Source: Moniliophthora roreri (lineage: Eukaryota > Basidiomycota > Agaricomycetes > Agaricales > Marasmiaceae). Taken from it: DNA of 64,000 nt. This document shows positions 45,376-57,659 of this stretch, piece by piece. Numbering within the stretch: the first letter of the stretch is position 1; every line of letters begins with the position of its first letter. The translations under genes and the position numbers were made by a program. The notes below the pieces were generated by a model. The model did not search any database. It was not told where the DNA came from and saw only the letters and a list, made by a program, of their open reading frames with translations. Location of the stretch: assembly GCA_001466705.2 (NCBI GenBank), contig LATX02000176.1:774360-838359 (forward strand), written 5' to 3'.

Positions 45376-46390
45376 GCTTCTGTCCAGCCGAGGGCTGAAC
45401 CATCAGTTCTGATACAGAAGCTGCCTACCTAGATGGGACTCCACCCATACAGAGGCCGGTCATGCTGTAGTAGTTCGTGTCGGCCTCGGTAGTACTCGAA
45501 GAAGCACCGGTTCCGAGAGTTTAGACTTTTAGCCTCCGAGGAAGCTCCACCGCCTGCACCCCCTCATACTGCAGCTGCTCTGATCTTCGACACAATCAGC
45601 GCACGCGACGCGGTGTCTTCAAGTTTCCTTTGCTTCCCCAACGGAGGTAATGGTGCTAATAAGACCGTTCGTCCTGAACCCAGCCCCGTACCCTCAATAC
45701 CTTTGCCAGAGGTACCTTCCACGCTTGTTTTCGTGCTCGCGATTGTGCTCCCGCTCGCGTGTCGCTCCCACCTTCCAACGTGAATAACAGCTCCAAACTT
45801 GGCATCGCTGAGCTTCTTTCCATGTAAGGTCTGATCGAAGGCTGTTCTAGCAAAACTGTTCTCCCATGCCCTTCTGTCCAACCCTCGGGCGCTCAGGATC
45901 CAGGGGGGAGGGAAATTTTTTTTTTGTACATGGGGTCGAATTTTTTTTTAAGGACCGTCGCGGTGAACCAACCAACCACTGACTACCATATATGGAAGGT
46001 AGCTCACATGACATCACCTTTTTGGAAGGCGCTAAGTACCAAGCGCCTGACTAGCGCTGGTCCTCTTCCCCCTTCGCATTAGCTAGGTTCAGCGAAGTGC
46101 GAGCACAATATACTGAAGTCTGCAGTAGAATGTTTTAAACTGTCTGTAAGGTTCATCTACATTATATTCTAGGTACAGGAGCCCAAGCAAGCGACTGCAA
46201 ATCTCTAGGGATTGATATTTGCAAAGATCTAAGGGGTGTAAGTTGGTTCACGAAGGCACATAATGTAACTCTATTATGGAGAACTCCCAGTCCTATACAG
46301 CCGAACTACCACAAACCCTTAAAATACCTGTGAGTGAGCCCCAAGGACCATGGGTGGGCAGGAAACTGATCTGGACCAGCATCCAAAAGG
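45376..46390. repeat. Duplicated segment, copy A (carries the empty site)
   Basis: Sequence repeated at 47128-48158 with an offset of 1752 bp and few changes. It includes a minus-strand frame at 45564-45881 of unknown meaning. The copy runs on as CCAAAAGGCATATAGGAG, the uninterrupted target of the element present in copy B. Confidence 0.8.
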
Positions 46391-46844
46391 CATATAGGAG
46401 CAAATTTGAGTCTTTCTGCTATGAATGTGGTCATGAAAGAACCTTTGGTTACTGAGAAAGTGTTCAAAGTTCGGAAAAAAATTGGCTCAAGAAAATTTTT
46501 TAAGCCGGCCATCGGGCAACCAACCAACCGTCCCGGTGTTCCGGAACCACGGCCCGCCTCCCCCTTGCCGCTTCGGAACAGACACACCGTCTAGCGCTAT
46601 CTGGACTGATGATCTTATCTTCGCTCTTTCCTCTTGACCGCCGACTGACTGGAACGGAGAAGACAGTCCATCTGAGACTGGCTTGCCCGCACGCAAAAAC
46701 AACATTCTAGACATTCTACATTGCTTCTCAATAAACAAAACTCCTATTCCGCAGGCGACTTCCCAAGTATAAAACTCAGTGTATACTCCAACTCAATGTT
46801 CATCACCAACATCTCCTCTACAAATCTACCATCATTTTCCAGCT

Positions 46845-47126
46845 ATGTTGTTCTATGCCTTCTGGACCCTCGTTCTCTCCACTCTTCCTGTAATCAGAGC
46901 TTGCACCCCCTCATTCAAAGACGGAATCCAATTCCAGCTAGTTGATGAAAATCGCAAGGCCATCACCACCGACGGAAAGGCGAACTCGCCTCCTCTCAAA
47001 TTGCAGATTGCGGGAGGTACATTTGCCCCTGAGGGCGGATTCATCCTTGTGTAATTTCTTTCGGTCTATGCAGTGTATCGTCTCATGCCTTGTCCAGCAA
47101 TACAAACAGGGGCGCAAATTCAGCTA
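46845..47126 (+). CDS. Small secreted protein, truncated at contig join
   Basis: The ATG at 46845 starts a hydrophobic signal peptide (MLFYAFWTLVLSTLPVIRA) followed by CTPSFKDGIQFQL and a polar stretch to a stop at 47052-47054, giving about 69 residues. Small cysteine-containing secreted proteins beginning ACTP are common in agaricomycetes. The frame after the stop (MPCPAIQTGAQIQL) still looks protein-like, so the real gene may have an intron and be cut off by the N at 47127. Function unknown. Confidence 0.55.
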
Positions 47127-47127
47127 N

Positions 47128-48158
47128 GCTTCTGTCCAGCCGAGGGCTGAACCATCAGTTCTGATACAGAAGCTGCCTACCTAGATGGGACTCCACCCAT
47201 ACAGAGGCCGGTCATGCTGTAGTAGTTCGTGTCGGCCTCGGTAGTACTCGAAGAAGCACCGGTTCCGAGAGTTTAGACTTTTAGCCTCCGAGGAAGCTCC
47301 ACCGCCTGCACCCCCTCATACTGCAGCTGCTCTGATCTTCGACACAATCAGCGCACGCGACGCGGTGTCTTCAAGTTTCCTTTGCTTCCCCAACGGAGGT
47401 AATGGTGCTAATAAGACCGTTCGTCCTGAACCCAGCCCCGTACCCTCAATACCTTTGCCAGAGGTACCTTCCACGCTTGTTTTCGTGCTCGCGATTGTGC
47501 TCCCGCTCGCGTGTCGCTCCCACCTTCCAACGTGAATAACAGCTCCAAACTTGGCATCGCTGAGCTTCTTTCCATGTAAGGTCTGATCGAAGGCTGTTCT
47601 AGCAAAACTGTTCTCCCATGCCCTTCTGTCCAACCCTCGGGCGCTCAGGATCCAGGGGGGAGGGAAATTTTTTTTTTGTACATGGGGTCGAATTTTTTTT
47701 TAAGGACCGTCGCGGTGAACCAACCAACCACTGACTACCATATACGGAAGGTAGTTCACATGACGTCACCTTTTTGGAAGGTGCTAAGTAGCAAGCGCCT
47801 GACTAGCGCTGGTCCTCTTCCCCCTTCACATTAGCTAGGTTCAGCGAGGTGCGAGCACAATATACCGAAATCTGCAGTAGGATGTTTCAAACTGTTTGTA
47901 AGGTTCATCTACATTATATTCTAGGTACAGGAGCCCAAGCAAGCAACTGCAAATCTCTAGAGATTGATATCTGCTAAGATCTAAGGATAGTATGTGTATC
48001 CAGGCTGTAAGCTGGTCCAAGAAGGCGTATAATGTAACCCTATTATGGAGAACTCCCAGTCCTATACAGCCGAACCACCACAAACCCTTAAAATACCTGT
48101 GAGTGAGCCCCAAGGACCATGGGTGGGCAGGAAACTGATCTGGACCAGCATCCAAAAG
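47128..48158. repeat. Duplicated segment, copy B (carries the filled site)
   Basis: Begins directly after the N at 47127 and repeats 45376 onward, including the same minus-strand frame (47316-47633). At 48158 it is interrupted by the 926-bp inverted-repeat element and resumes at 49085 with AGGCATATAGGAG. Confidence 0.8.
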
Positions 48159-49084
48159 CACCTGCAAAAAGTACATTACATTATAATATCCTTACAACAG
48201 GATTATAAAGGTTACAACATATGATAATAAATCCAGCTAGATTTTAAGTGTATTGTAGCCTAGTTGCAATATATTGAAGTATTTTAACTGCCTTACAACC
48301 CCATTACAACTACATTACAACTGTCTGGAAGGATTATTTGACATTATAGCCACATTACAACTACATTACAACCCACATAGAGTCATTACAACAAGTTAAA
48401 ACCCCAGTACATGCACATTATAACACAATTTCAAATATAAGTAAAGTTCTTAGTGCAACAGCATATAAAAACCTATGCAACATGACAATGTAACAAGGCT
48501 TTATTATTAGATACACCTATTTATGTTTATAATGAAACTGATTTTTAATCAATAAATGATAAGCTGGTGTGGGTAGAATAAAATGTTTTGGAGATAGGTC
48601 TTTTAGTAAAAGGGTATAATGCACTGTGTGTGGTTATAGTTATGTGGCACAGTGGTACAGTGGTTCTGAGCACCCAGCAGCTACTGGGCTGCTGACTAAT
48701 CTACTATAAGGTTGTGGGTTCAACTCAGAGGTTGCAATGAATGGATTTTTATTTCTTTTTGTCTCCGATCTGAATAGTCAAAATACATTATAACAGCTAA
48801 ATACACTTCAATACATTTTAATAGTGATTCTGATAAGGATTTGGTATCTATCTACTGTCCAGTAGGGTTGTAATGTAGTTGTAACATTATCTTTAGGTTG
48901 TAATGGCATTGCAACTTATCATAATTATTATGGGACTTGTAATTATTATGGTATGTTACAACTACATTATAACTAGGTTACCATATCTGACTTGGCATAT
49001 AACAGGGTTGCTAATGGTTATGGAACTCATAATGCATTATGAGGGTTATAACCCTATTATAATGCTATGTACTTTTTGCAGGTG
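48159..49084. mobile_element. 926-bp CACCTGCAAAAAG inverted-repeat element with tRNA-like core
   Basis: The ends are CACCTGCAAAAAGTACAT and its complement, extending to about 30 bp with two mismatches. Comparison with the empty site in copy A shows that AG was duplicated (AAAAG/CACCTGC...GCAGGTG/AGGCATA). The arms carry ATTACAAC/GTTGTAAT and GGTTATAACC words. No transposase. A tRNA-like segment lies at 48645-48738. Confidence 0.85.
48645..48738 (+). other. tRNA-like core, copy 2
   Basis: Box A TGGTACAGTGG at 48653-48663 and box B GGTTCAACTC at 48717-48726, followed by a T-rich run (TTTTTATTTCTTTTTG) that could end pol III transcription. About 80 percent similar by eye to 44805-44899. Confidence 0.65.
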
Positions 49085-49492
49085 AGGCATATAGGAGCAA
49101 CTTTGAGTCTTTCTGCTACAAAAGTGGTCACAAAAGAAGCTTTGGTTACTGAGAAAGTGTTCAAAGTTCAAAAAAAAATTGGCTCAAGAAAATTTTTTAA
49201 GCTGGCCATTGGGCAACCAACCAACCATCCCAGTGTTCCAGAACCATGGCCCACCTCCCCCCTGTCAGGATCCAAAGTCGAGGATTGAATCATCGATCCT
49301 GATACAGAAAAGAGGTAGTAAGTAGATGGGTAGCATTATAGCTAATAGTGTAGGCAGATGTGTGGCCGAGAGATGGGAATCATCTGGTGTTGATGTGCAT
49401 GGGTGGAGATGTTGGTTAGTTGGTGGAGGTATGTGGGGGTACAGGCTTGGCTCTGTCTTCTGGCATTGAGTAGGGAATCACAGTTGCTCGGT
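49085..49492. other. Continuation of duplicated segment copy B, then unique sequence to the N
   Basis: 49085-49260 matches 46391-46563 with transitions. After CCTGTCAGGATCC the sequence is new (repeats of GATGTG/GGTTGG words). No gene. Confidence 0.5.
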
Positions 49493-49493
49493 N

Positions 49494-50286
49494 ATTGAAA
49501 TATTTTAACTGCCTTACAACCCCATTACAACTACATTACAACTGTCTGGAAGGATTATTTGACATTATAGCCACATTACAACCACATTACAACCCACATA
49601 GAGTCATTACAACAAGTTAAAACCCCAGTACATGCACATTATAACACAATTTCAAATATAAGTAAAGTTCTTAGTGCAACAGCATATAAAAACCCATGCA
49701 ACATGACAATGTAACAAGGCTTTATTATTAGATACACCTATTTATGTTTATAATGAAACTGATTTTTAAATGATAAGCCAGTGTGGGTAGAATAAAATGT
49801 TTTGGAGGTCTTTTAGTAAAAGGGTATAATGCACTGTGTATGTTTATAGTTATGTGGCACAGTGGTTCTGAGCACCCAGCGGCTACCAGGCTGCTGACTA
49901 ATCTACCATAAGGTTGTGGGTTCGACTCAGAGGTTGCAATGAATGGATTTTTATTTCTTTTTGTCTCCGATCCGAATAGTCAAAATACATTATAACAGCT
50001 AAATACACTTCAATACATTTTAATAGTGATTCTGATAAGGATTTGGTATCTATCTACTGTCCAGTAGGGTTGTAATGTAGTTGTAACATTATCTTTAGGT
50101 TGTAATGGCATTGCAACTTATCATAATTATTATGGGACTTGTAATTATTATGGTATGTTACAACTACATTATAACTAGGTTACCATATCTGACTTGGCAT
50201 ATAACAGGGTTGCTAATGGTTATGGAACTCATAATGCATTATGAGGGTTATAACCCTATTATAATGCTACGTACTTTTTGCAGGTG
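49494..50286. mobile_element. Second copy of the CACCTGCAAAAAG element, left end missing
   Basis: Begins directly after the N at 49493 inside the element and matches 48271-49084 closely, ending ACGTACTTTTTGCAGGTG at 50286. The right flank (AAGCTAACAGGG) differs from that of the first copy, so it is an independent insertion, not just an assembly overlap. Confidence 0.8.
49855..49939 (+). other. tRNA-like core, copy 3
   Basis: Here box A reads TGGCACAGTGG (49855-49865), a perfect match to the consensus, and box B reads GGTTCGACTC (49919-49928). This is the best-preserved of the three tRNA-like cores. Confidence 0.65.
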
Positions 50287-51660
50287 AAGCTAACAGGGAG
50301 GCTGTGGCTGGCCTCAAGGCAAAAGAGAAGGGAAAGAAGGGAAAGAAGTGCAAAGCAAAGGTGTGTCATTAATTTTCTAATACATGTAGTTGTGCTCATG
50401 GACTTGATATCTAGAATCCAGACTCTGAGAAGTACAAGACAGCTCTATTGAGGCATAAACTCTATACTTTGGGCTGCATGTATGTCAATTACTGTGGAAC
50501 CAAGACTGTGAGTACAAGTACTTCTTTCATCCAGACAGCAAGTGAGTGGCTAATGGGTACACTAGGTTACGGAAAAGGATGGTTCAGCCTATCGTCAACT
50601 CACCACCCAAAAGGCATGAATTTGTAAGTGCTGTTAAGCATAGTCATGCTGCTCAGCCCAATGGAGGTATCAAGATACCACTGGACATGAAGTTCCCAGA
50701 AATTGAAAAGTGTATTCAGAAACTTGTTCCTGGCCCATTTGAATACTGGGACACTCATTGCAAAAAAAAAGATATTTCTCCTTATGTTTTTGCAATGGTC
50801 AAGCAGAAAAAGTTTGCAGTCTGTCAGGACCTGACTGAGCCAGACATGCCAGAGTTCAAGACTATCACAAAAGGGAATTCTGGCACTGGATATGACAACA
50901 ATTGTCTGTTTATCTGTAAGTTTTTTAATTGGAATTCTTATTCAGATCACTGACACACATGGGCCTTAGTGAGTCGAAAATGTATTCCCAATGATGTTAT
51001 CAAAACCTAGAAGGTCTCAAGTGCACTCAAGTTCATCAATGACAACAAGAGCAGTATGCAGTATTCCCTTTTGAGCTTCTGTTATCTGATTGATTTCTAT
51101 AGACAGCACTAAGGAGACTACCCAAACTCATAGTCAATACAAGTCAGACAATGGAGAACCTAGCTCTGACTCAGATGGGACTGATTACAGTGACAACTCA
51201 AGTATTCCTGGAAAGGGAAAGGCCAAAGGTATGTTTATAGATGATATTGCCTGAGTCTCAGTGTTAACATGTTCATAGTTTTAACAGCAGTTGTCACTCT
51301 GAAGTATTGTTGAAGGGCACTCAGCACTAGCTCCAATGATAGCAAGGCCCATGGTGAGTCATTAAACATTTCATGGAAGGCCTTGACTAATATTTCTGTC
51401 CTAGAGCGTACTCTTTGACCTAAGAAGAAGGCTAGGTTGTCCTCTACAGCCACAAAGCAGAAGTTGGGCTCATCAAGTGAGATTGAGTGGGCTGATGCTT
51501 TGATGCCTGGTGTCAATGGATCTGGGCCATCATTCTCATTCTTGTTCCTTCCAGAGACTCCACCACTGAACCAGAAAGCCCTGCTCCAAGTGGACCCAGT
51601 TTATTCAGACTCTCAACCTGAAGGTAATCCATATGCTGGACTGCTGGCCCTAGACTTTTG
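50287..51660 (+). other. Gene-like exons of unknown function
   Basis: Several plus-strand segments look coding: a Lys-rich stretch at 50290-50360 (LKAKEKGKKGKKCKAK), 50400-50520 (SEKYKTALLRHKLYTLGCMY), 50546-50953 (HEFVSAVKH, PNGGIKIPLDMKFPEIEKC), 51100-51230 (acidic and Ser-rich) and 51437-51661 (PPLNQKALLQVDPVY to the stop). They could be exons of one gene, but I could not join them with confidence. The Lys-rich start and HEFVSAVKH...NGGIKIPL pattern recalls uncharacterised agaricomycete nuclear proteins. Possibly a decayed, repeat-associated gene. Confidence 0.35.
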
Positions 51661-51943
51661 ATCTCACGACACTCAGTGTTGGCTTCAGACAGTTTCTTGA
51701 ATAGACTATTTCTTGATTGCAACACTACATGCTACTCATACTTACTACCACACCTTTCTTGATCACCTGTTTAGGCACTAATTATTGATATATCTCTCAT
51801 TTGTTATGATACACTTGTGGAACTACCTTATTTCATTGTCTATGCACTACACTGCACAAAACTTCACATGTTTATGGCATTTGCATGTGTGTGTGCATGC
51901 ACTGCATACTTCTTTGGTGCATAGAATAGACATATGGTTCAAT
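51661..51943. other. Spacer, no gene recognised
   Basis: AT-rich sequence between two converging gene remnants. Confidence 0.4.
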
Positions 51944-53210
51944 CTACAAACCATGTTCCATCATATAGTTCATCATCTCAAGACCTTGCACCCATTTCTC
52001 TGCTTTCAGTTGCCAGACATAATCTGGTAGATCTACTCTCAGCTTCTGAATCCCCTTCCCTGACTGCAAAACCTCATATGAGGGATATTTGTTGTCCTCC
52101 CACTCTTCTGGTTGCATCCCATACCCATTAGGAATTACTCTGTTGGCCTGAAGCTGTGCAAGTGCCTGTTTGAAGAGCAACAGTTGGTTTTTGTTATTGT
52201 GGAATGGCCCTGGGTATCTTGGGACATGAACACACTCCATCATCTGATCAAGCCCATCCAGAATCTTGCATGCAGATGATGGCAAGTCTCTCAGTTCCTC
52301 ATCATCTGAGTCACCTGTCTCTGAGGCTTCACTCAACACATCTGAAAATTCTTTGTCACTGAGCATACTAGCACCTGTCTGATTATGTGGGTGAGGACGA
52401 TGTTCTGTGTCTGCACCATAGTGCTGTGATATCTTGTCAGCAGATAACTCTGCACAGTCATCAATATAAACACTTCCAGTGGTCATACCAAGGAAGTGCA
52501 TATTCTGAGGGGTATTCAGTTACAATTAGTGTATGTGGTAAGATGGTAGAAATCTCACATTCAGACTCATATTATGGCCTTCTCCTGAAATTGGATGAGA
52601 ATTCCATTCCTTCTGAAAGGTTTCACAGTCCTGATTGATTTTGTCCAGAAAAAGGTAATGTAGTAGCCAGATGTGGTAAGGATTTGATCTTTCAAGGCAA
52701 TGGAGTGCCTCCAGGCAGAAGAAAAAGGCTCACCATGGTCAAGCAAACCACTGCCTGACTTCAACCCACATTCGCTCAATATGAGTATTATGCATGGAAC
52801 TAGAGAGGGAGTTAGGATCTGACCACAGAATATTTACTGAAACACATGAGCCAAAGATAAATGAGCCTTGATTGCAACCTCTTTTCACTATTATATAAAT
52901 GGCAACCAGCTTATTCTCAGTGCTATAATCACCTCAAACACATGACAGCATTTCAAACTCCTTTACTGCCTCAAGAAATAGGTGTAAAACAGTGCTCACA
53001 CAGTTATCTGTATGGACTCGCATACCCACAACCTGTATTATTTCTGATCAGTATAGCTGGAGGTATTACTGCAAAACATGTCAATATACATCGCATCCAT
53101 GTCCATCAACAATCCCATGAATAACAAAACCCCATAGAATGAGTTTGTGATGATTATCAATATGCCATAGTGCATTTGGTCGCTTGACATGATATCAATG
53201 GCATTCTATC
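51944..53210 (-). pseudogene. Integrase-type (DDE) transposase remnant of an agaricomycete family
   Basis: Reading leftwards: ALWHIDNHHKLILWGFVIHG and IVDGHG near 53180-53070 (the WHID aspartate would be the first catalytic residue), then a TVLHLFLEAVKEF block followed by GDYSTEN (second aspartate) near 52900-52990. Next come NTHIERMWVEVRQWFA and HIWLLHYLFLDKINQDC near 52600-52790, then EEWEDNKYPSYEVL and KLRVDLPDYVWQLKAEKWVQ near 51990-52120. The order matches the integrase core domain proteins that are multicopy in many Agaricomycetes. Numerous stops and frame changes interrupt the upper half, while 51944-52501 stays open for 185 codons. Additional fragments up to about 54100 (YFGVPRDYQLS) may be the N-terminal part. 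Confidence 0.65.
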
Positions 53211-54154
53211 CTCTGATTCCATCTCAGTATTCTTCCCAACCCATCCATACATGCAACAGAGGCAAGGACTCGACTTTGCTGTAGCTTCAACCCATGTTCA
53301 GCTCTCAAATGACCAATCAGATAGTGTATCCCAACACCTGGGTTAGATCATTGATAATGCCCAACAAGCCTGTCAAGACACCAATTGGATATTGCTGTAT
53401 AACTGTAATTGATTCCATAGTTCTGTCAATGTACATGTCACTGATAGAGGTCAAAATTGAACATTGACAGTATAACTCACTTTCATATATTTCTTCAGTG
53501 TCAGTGAAGGCCAATGGACCTGCCCAACTTAACAACAGTGATAGCTTGCCCGGAATGGAAGGCCTCTCAAAGATATCTCTCATTTGGAACCTTGGCAGGT
53601 TGTCTCTGTTTTCCTGTATGTTGGACTTTGACCAGTTCAGGAATCCTGACATTGTAGGTGTCTCTATATGACCCAGTGAGCTGCTTTGTCTTCATATCAA
53701 GCATTGTCTATATACCTTTTTTGTGCTACAGATTGTACATTCTTCAACTGAGCAGCCAATGCTCCTAGGGCACAGGTGTTCAAGTGCACCCAGTTTGTTA
53801 GTATATTCTCCTGCACTGCAATAGCCTCAAAGCCTTTGAGTATCAGTAATGCATTGGTTACAATGTTATCCAGATGAAGCTTGATTCAGTTTGAGTCAGA
53901 TTCCTGTTCCAGAACATTGGAGGCATTCTGATAGATAGCTGATAATCTCTTGGCACCCCAAAGTACTTGAGGCGACCAAGAATTGCTGCCAGACAGTGGA
54001 AGGGGTTGAAAAGTAGGAAAACCCAACATCTCTCTCTGGAAGATGCTTGTGTGAGCTGTGTTGCAAAATTCATGAAGGAAAAATTTACATAAGTCATCTC
54101 ATCTCAACCTTGAATTCCATGCCACTCACTGCTTGACTCTTGATTTGCAACTTG
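53211..54154 (-). other. Possible N-terminal fragments of the integrase-type transposase
   Basis: Minus-strand frames at 53317-53652 and 53858-54097 lie just upstream of the transposase remnant. The phrase RLKYFGVPRDYQLS is protein-like. Assignment to the same gene is inference from position. Confidence 0.35.
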
Positions 54155-54950
54155 ATGGACACCAACACACCTCCATCAACTACTGATCATGCTCAGTCAA
54201 AACCTCTATTACTGGCAGAAATCCAAATGTGGTGCAGCTTACAGCAACTATTTAAGCTACATGAGATTGAGGCACTTGAGGCTCAGACCATGTCACATAG
54301 AGTTGAGAATTTTTGGTTTCCTGATGGAAAAGTGCTTCAGGTCAGTCACAACACTTTGAAAAGAGAGCTGCATTACTCACATAAATCAGATTGGGGACCA
54401 AACATTCAAAGTTCATCTATCACTAGTGTTTGAAGACATAGCTGCACTAGAACTGTGGATTGTATATGACAAGTTGGATGTCATTCAACATCTGACACAT
54501 CCTAGGCAGGGCTCTGAGGCCTATCTGTTGGTTATGGGCACAATGGGTACTGTTACATCCAAAATGGGACTCCAATGGATTTGCTATGCTTACCACAAGT
54601 AAGTATCCTGATTTACCTTTGGCAAATCTCACCTCGATTGAAGTAGTACAATCACACGTAAAGCTGAATTCACAAAAGAAAACCTTGTTGATCTGCTCCA
54701 AGTGGCCAAATTTTGGGATATAGACCATGCCATTGTGTTCTGCACAAGTAAACTCTTGGATATCATGTCAAGATCACACCCAAGCCACAAGCTGGAGCTC
54801 ACTCATCTATTTCCAAAGGAATTCAGCTGCTGGATTTCTGAAGCCTTGAATGAATATATTACTATCACACAGACCCCACTGCAGGACATCACTTTAGATG
54901 ATGCAACAAGAATGGGTTTAGACACTTACCAGCTCATTGTGTGCACTTGA
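54155..54950 (+). CDS. BTB/POZ-like domain protein, possibly decayed
   Basis: Exon 1 is 54155-54340 and ends in ENFWFPDGKVLQ. A 49-bp intron (GTCAGT...TCAG) joins in frame to IGDQTFKVHLSLVFEDI from 54390, reproducing the start of a BTB domain (FWFEDGNVIL...FRVHRSLL). The second half is degenerate until about 54664, where EFTKENLVDLLQVAKFWDID, KLELTHLF and ITLDDATRMGLDTYQLI follow to the stop at 54950. That tail matches the region after the BTB domain in many agaricomycete BTB proteins. The middle exon boundary could not be settled, and about 30 residues typical of the BTB core seem to be missing, so it may be a pseudogene. BTB proteins act as dimerisation and ubiquitin-ligase adaptors. Confidence 0.5.
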
Positions 54951-57659
54951 GAGGCTGACTGGTCTTGCTGTGCAGATCTGGCCATGTATGTCCCTCCAAT
55001 GAATGTCAGCCAATAAGTCAGAGTAGGAGGAAACAAATGCTCACCAAAGAAGCATAAGGAATGCCAGGCTGCATGGGAACATGGATGGTGATATGAAGTT
55101 GTCCCTCAGCTTATAAAGTGTAGCCATCCAATGGATTATTCATACTTGATCACCTACATTTACCAACTGGTCAACTTTTGATTGGATAGTGACCCACCAA
55201 CTGCCTATACAAAGATGAATTATGACTGCTTTAAGGTGGCTTTGAAGAGCTTGGAAAACGGCACAGGTCAGAATGATTTCAGGTGGTTGAAGATCCAAGC
55301 AGAGGCTATCTGGCACTTGGGCATCATATATGGCTGTGAGGTCTTGGAAAAGGTCTGACTTGTTGCATTTGAAATGAACCACTAATTACTTGTGTTTCCT
55401 GTAATACTGTATATACTGTTACCCATGTCAACAAGATGGGTTTAGTAACGTCAATGAATCAAAAGAGCTGCTGAAACATACCTTTGGGCCCAAATGCCAT
55501 CAAGTAGTAGGCTCAATATACCATGTAGATCTCTCACTGTTCTCTGTGGCTGCTTGTGTGGTGGATGTTGTGGGTTAAGTTGATCGATATAAATGAGGAA
55601 CAAAGACATGTAAATAAAAAAAAAAATCTTGGCCATCACCCTTTTTTCTTGTGCTCTGATTTTGACATACTTGGCAAAATGTTCTCATGTGCCATCAAAA
55701 CTGAATGGAACAATGCTGAAGAGCCATATACAACAAACCACAGCTCTAAGAGATTTTGTTTTTGTATTACACTGTATTAGAATGAGCATGCTATGCAGAC
55801 CAGAAATTTGTTCAAAAAATCAATATAATATGTTTGCTGAGTGATCCAGATAAGGAATTTAAGTTGGTGGGGTGGAGGAGTGCAAAACGAGATAAGTAAT
55901 GGTGAGGGATGTTTAAGGAACACTGATGTTGATGTCAGGCAGCAGTGTTGATGGTGGGAGAGGAATGTTGATGGCAGTTGATGGGACAGTGGTAATGGAA
56001 ATGGCACCAGACAGAAACTACTGAGCTACCACTGAGAAGGGACTTGAAGAAAACAGAGAGACTTACCTCAAAGATATTGAAATTTATGAAAATATTGAGA
56101 GGTGATAGTCGCATGTGGCTGAAAACATGAAAAAACCACATCAGCAAAATCTGGAGACAGTTATAACTAGGTACCAACTCTTGAGATTGGTGACAACCTC
56201 CCATTAAGGTCACCATCAATTACAGCTGCAACCATAATCGATCTCCAGTGTGATGTAGCACCCGATACCCGGCGCCAACAGTCTCGAGGATTGTGATGAG
56301 TTGCTAGAGATATAATGGGTGAGAGATAATACAACACATAGCAGATAATACAACATGTATGGTGTAATATGACAAGCAGCCAATGATATAGCAAGTGACA
56401 AGGAATAGCACAAAAGATGGGATTTATAGTGAGTTTCGAGAGTTAAGGCAAGTTTCGGAGGTTATGCTGGGTTACAGAGGGTTATGACTGGTTTTGATCA
56501 CTATAGCTACTTGTGAGGGATTCAACTGCTTACTAGGCTTCTAACCAAGAATGCACAACATATCATANCCTATGTGACCACATGAGAGACAATAAAAACT
56601 GGTAAAGGTCATTAGTACTAAATCATCAAGAGAAGTATGAAGAATGAACCTGATAAGCAGAAGGGTGGCTTATGGATCACCAGCATCCACCAGCATCACA
56701 TACTGAGAATGCAAGGAGACTTGGTCAAGCTGCAGAAAGAGTAGCTGTCAATTCTCAGGAATGGACTTACAATCTCACACTGACACATCGCAACAGCGCC
56801 ACTGAAGCAAATGCTTGCTAAGGTACCCTGATGGACATAATGTAAGACTGGTCTTTAAGATCAATGAGACGTACTGACACAATGAGGCAGTTCTGGTGAT
56901 ATTGGTATTGTTGGCCTTGAAGCTGAACCAACTCACAGCATCAATAAGCTGAGTGAAGGTCCTCCAGTGTGCCAGGATGATGATGGAGAGTGTAAATGAG
57001 CGATATGATGACTCAGAATCGGGTTCATAGGATAGTAGCATCTGGCAGCTGGATGTGTTTGCATCATATGAGGATTCAGATAATTGCAGGAGACATTGGT
57101 TTAGGACAAAACAGTGCAGAAAAAAGGGCATAAGAATCATTAAGAAAATCTGATGTATAAGAACACACCTTCAGCTGATTGTCTGACATTTCTGATCCTG
57201 CCATTTGAATCACTTGTTCTGGTTCTGAATTGGCTCTATACAAAATAGGTGTTAGTAAATAGAAGGGTTTGCAATAATCACTAAAAGGATGTGTTCGATG
57301 TGTCGATGTACTGCAGGCAGGTGGTAATAGGTGAATATTGAGGCAAAAGGGCATGTGTAGGGGTGGTAATATGCTGATTTTATAAACCTTTCAAATTCTA
57401 CACATATGAGCATCGTTCAGACGTATTTAAACGGTTGAAATGATAAGAAACATGGAAATAGAAGGACTGATATGAGTCTGAGTAGTCAGTCAAAACCTAT
57501 ATATGCTTGATGGCATGAAGCTATAAGTTAATTGTGCTTACGGTATGCCCCACATGGGTACCAAGTCACTTATAGACTCTCAATATTGTGCATTGAGCCT
57601 CCTGAAACCTGTAGAGACCTCTATACAGGGTGTTCAAGAGAGACACACTGGTAGTTGAA
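54951..57659. other. Repeat-like stretch, no confident gene
   Basis: Contains a contig join (N at 56568). On the minus strand at about 56247-56272 the sequence TTGGCGCCGGGTATCGG could be a tRNA-type primer-binding site next to a decayed LTR ending near 56273, but no paired LTR or coding region was found. Frames at 56775-57140 and 57076-57354 (minus) show no known domain. Confidence 0.3.

Noticed and set aside
45564..45881. 105-codon minus-strand frame duplicated at 47316-47633
   Set aside because: Identity of the copies comes from the assembly or segmental duplication; Ser/Thr/Gly-rich with no known domain, and no splice context was found.
56247..56273. Possible tRNA-type primer-binding site (TTGGCGCCGGGTATCGG)
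   Set aside because: The preceding sequence does not end in CA, and no paired LTR, target duplication or coding region was found. Kept only as a note in the stretch entry.
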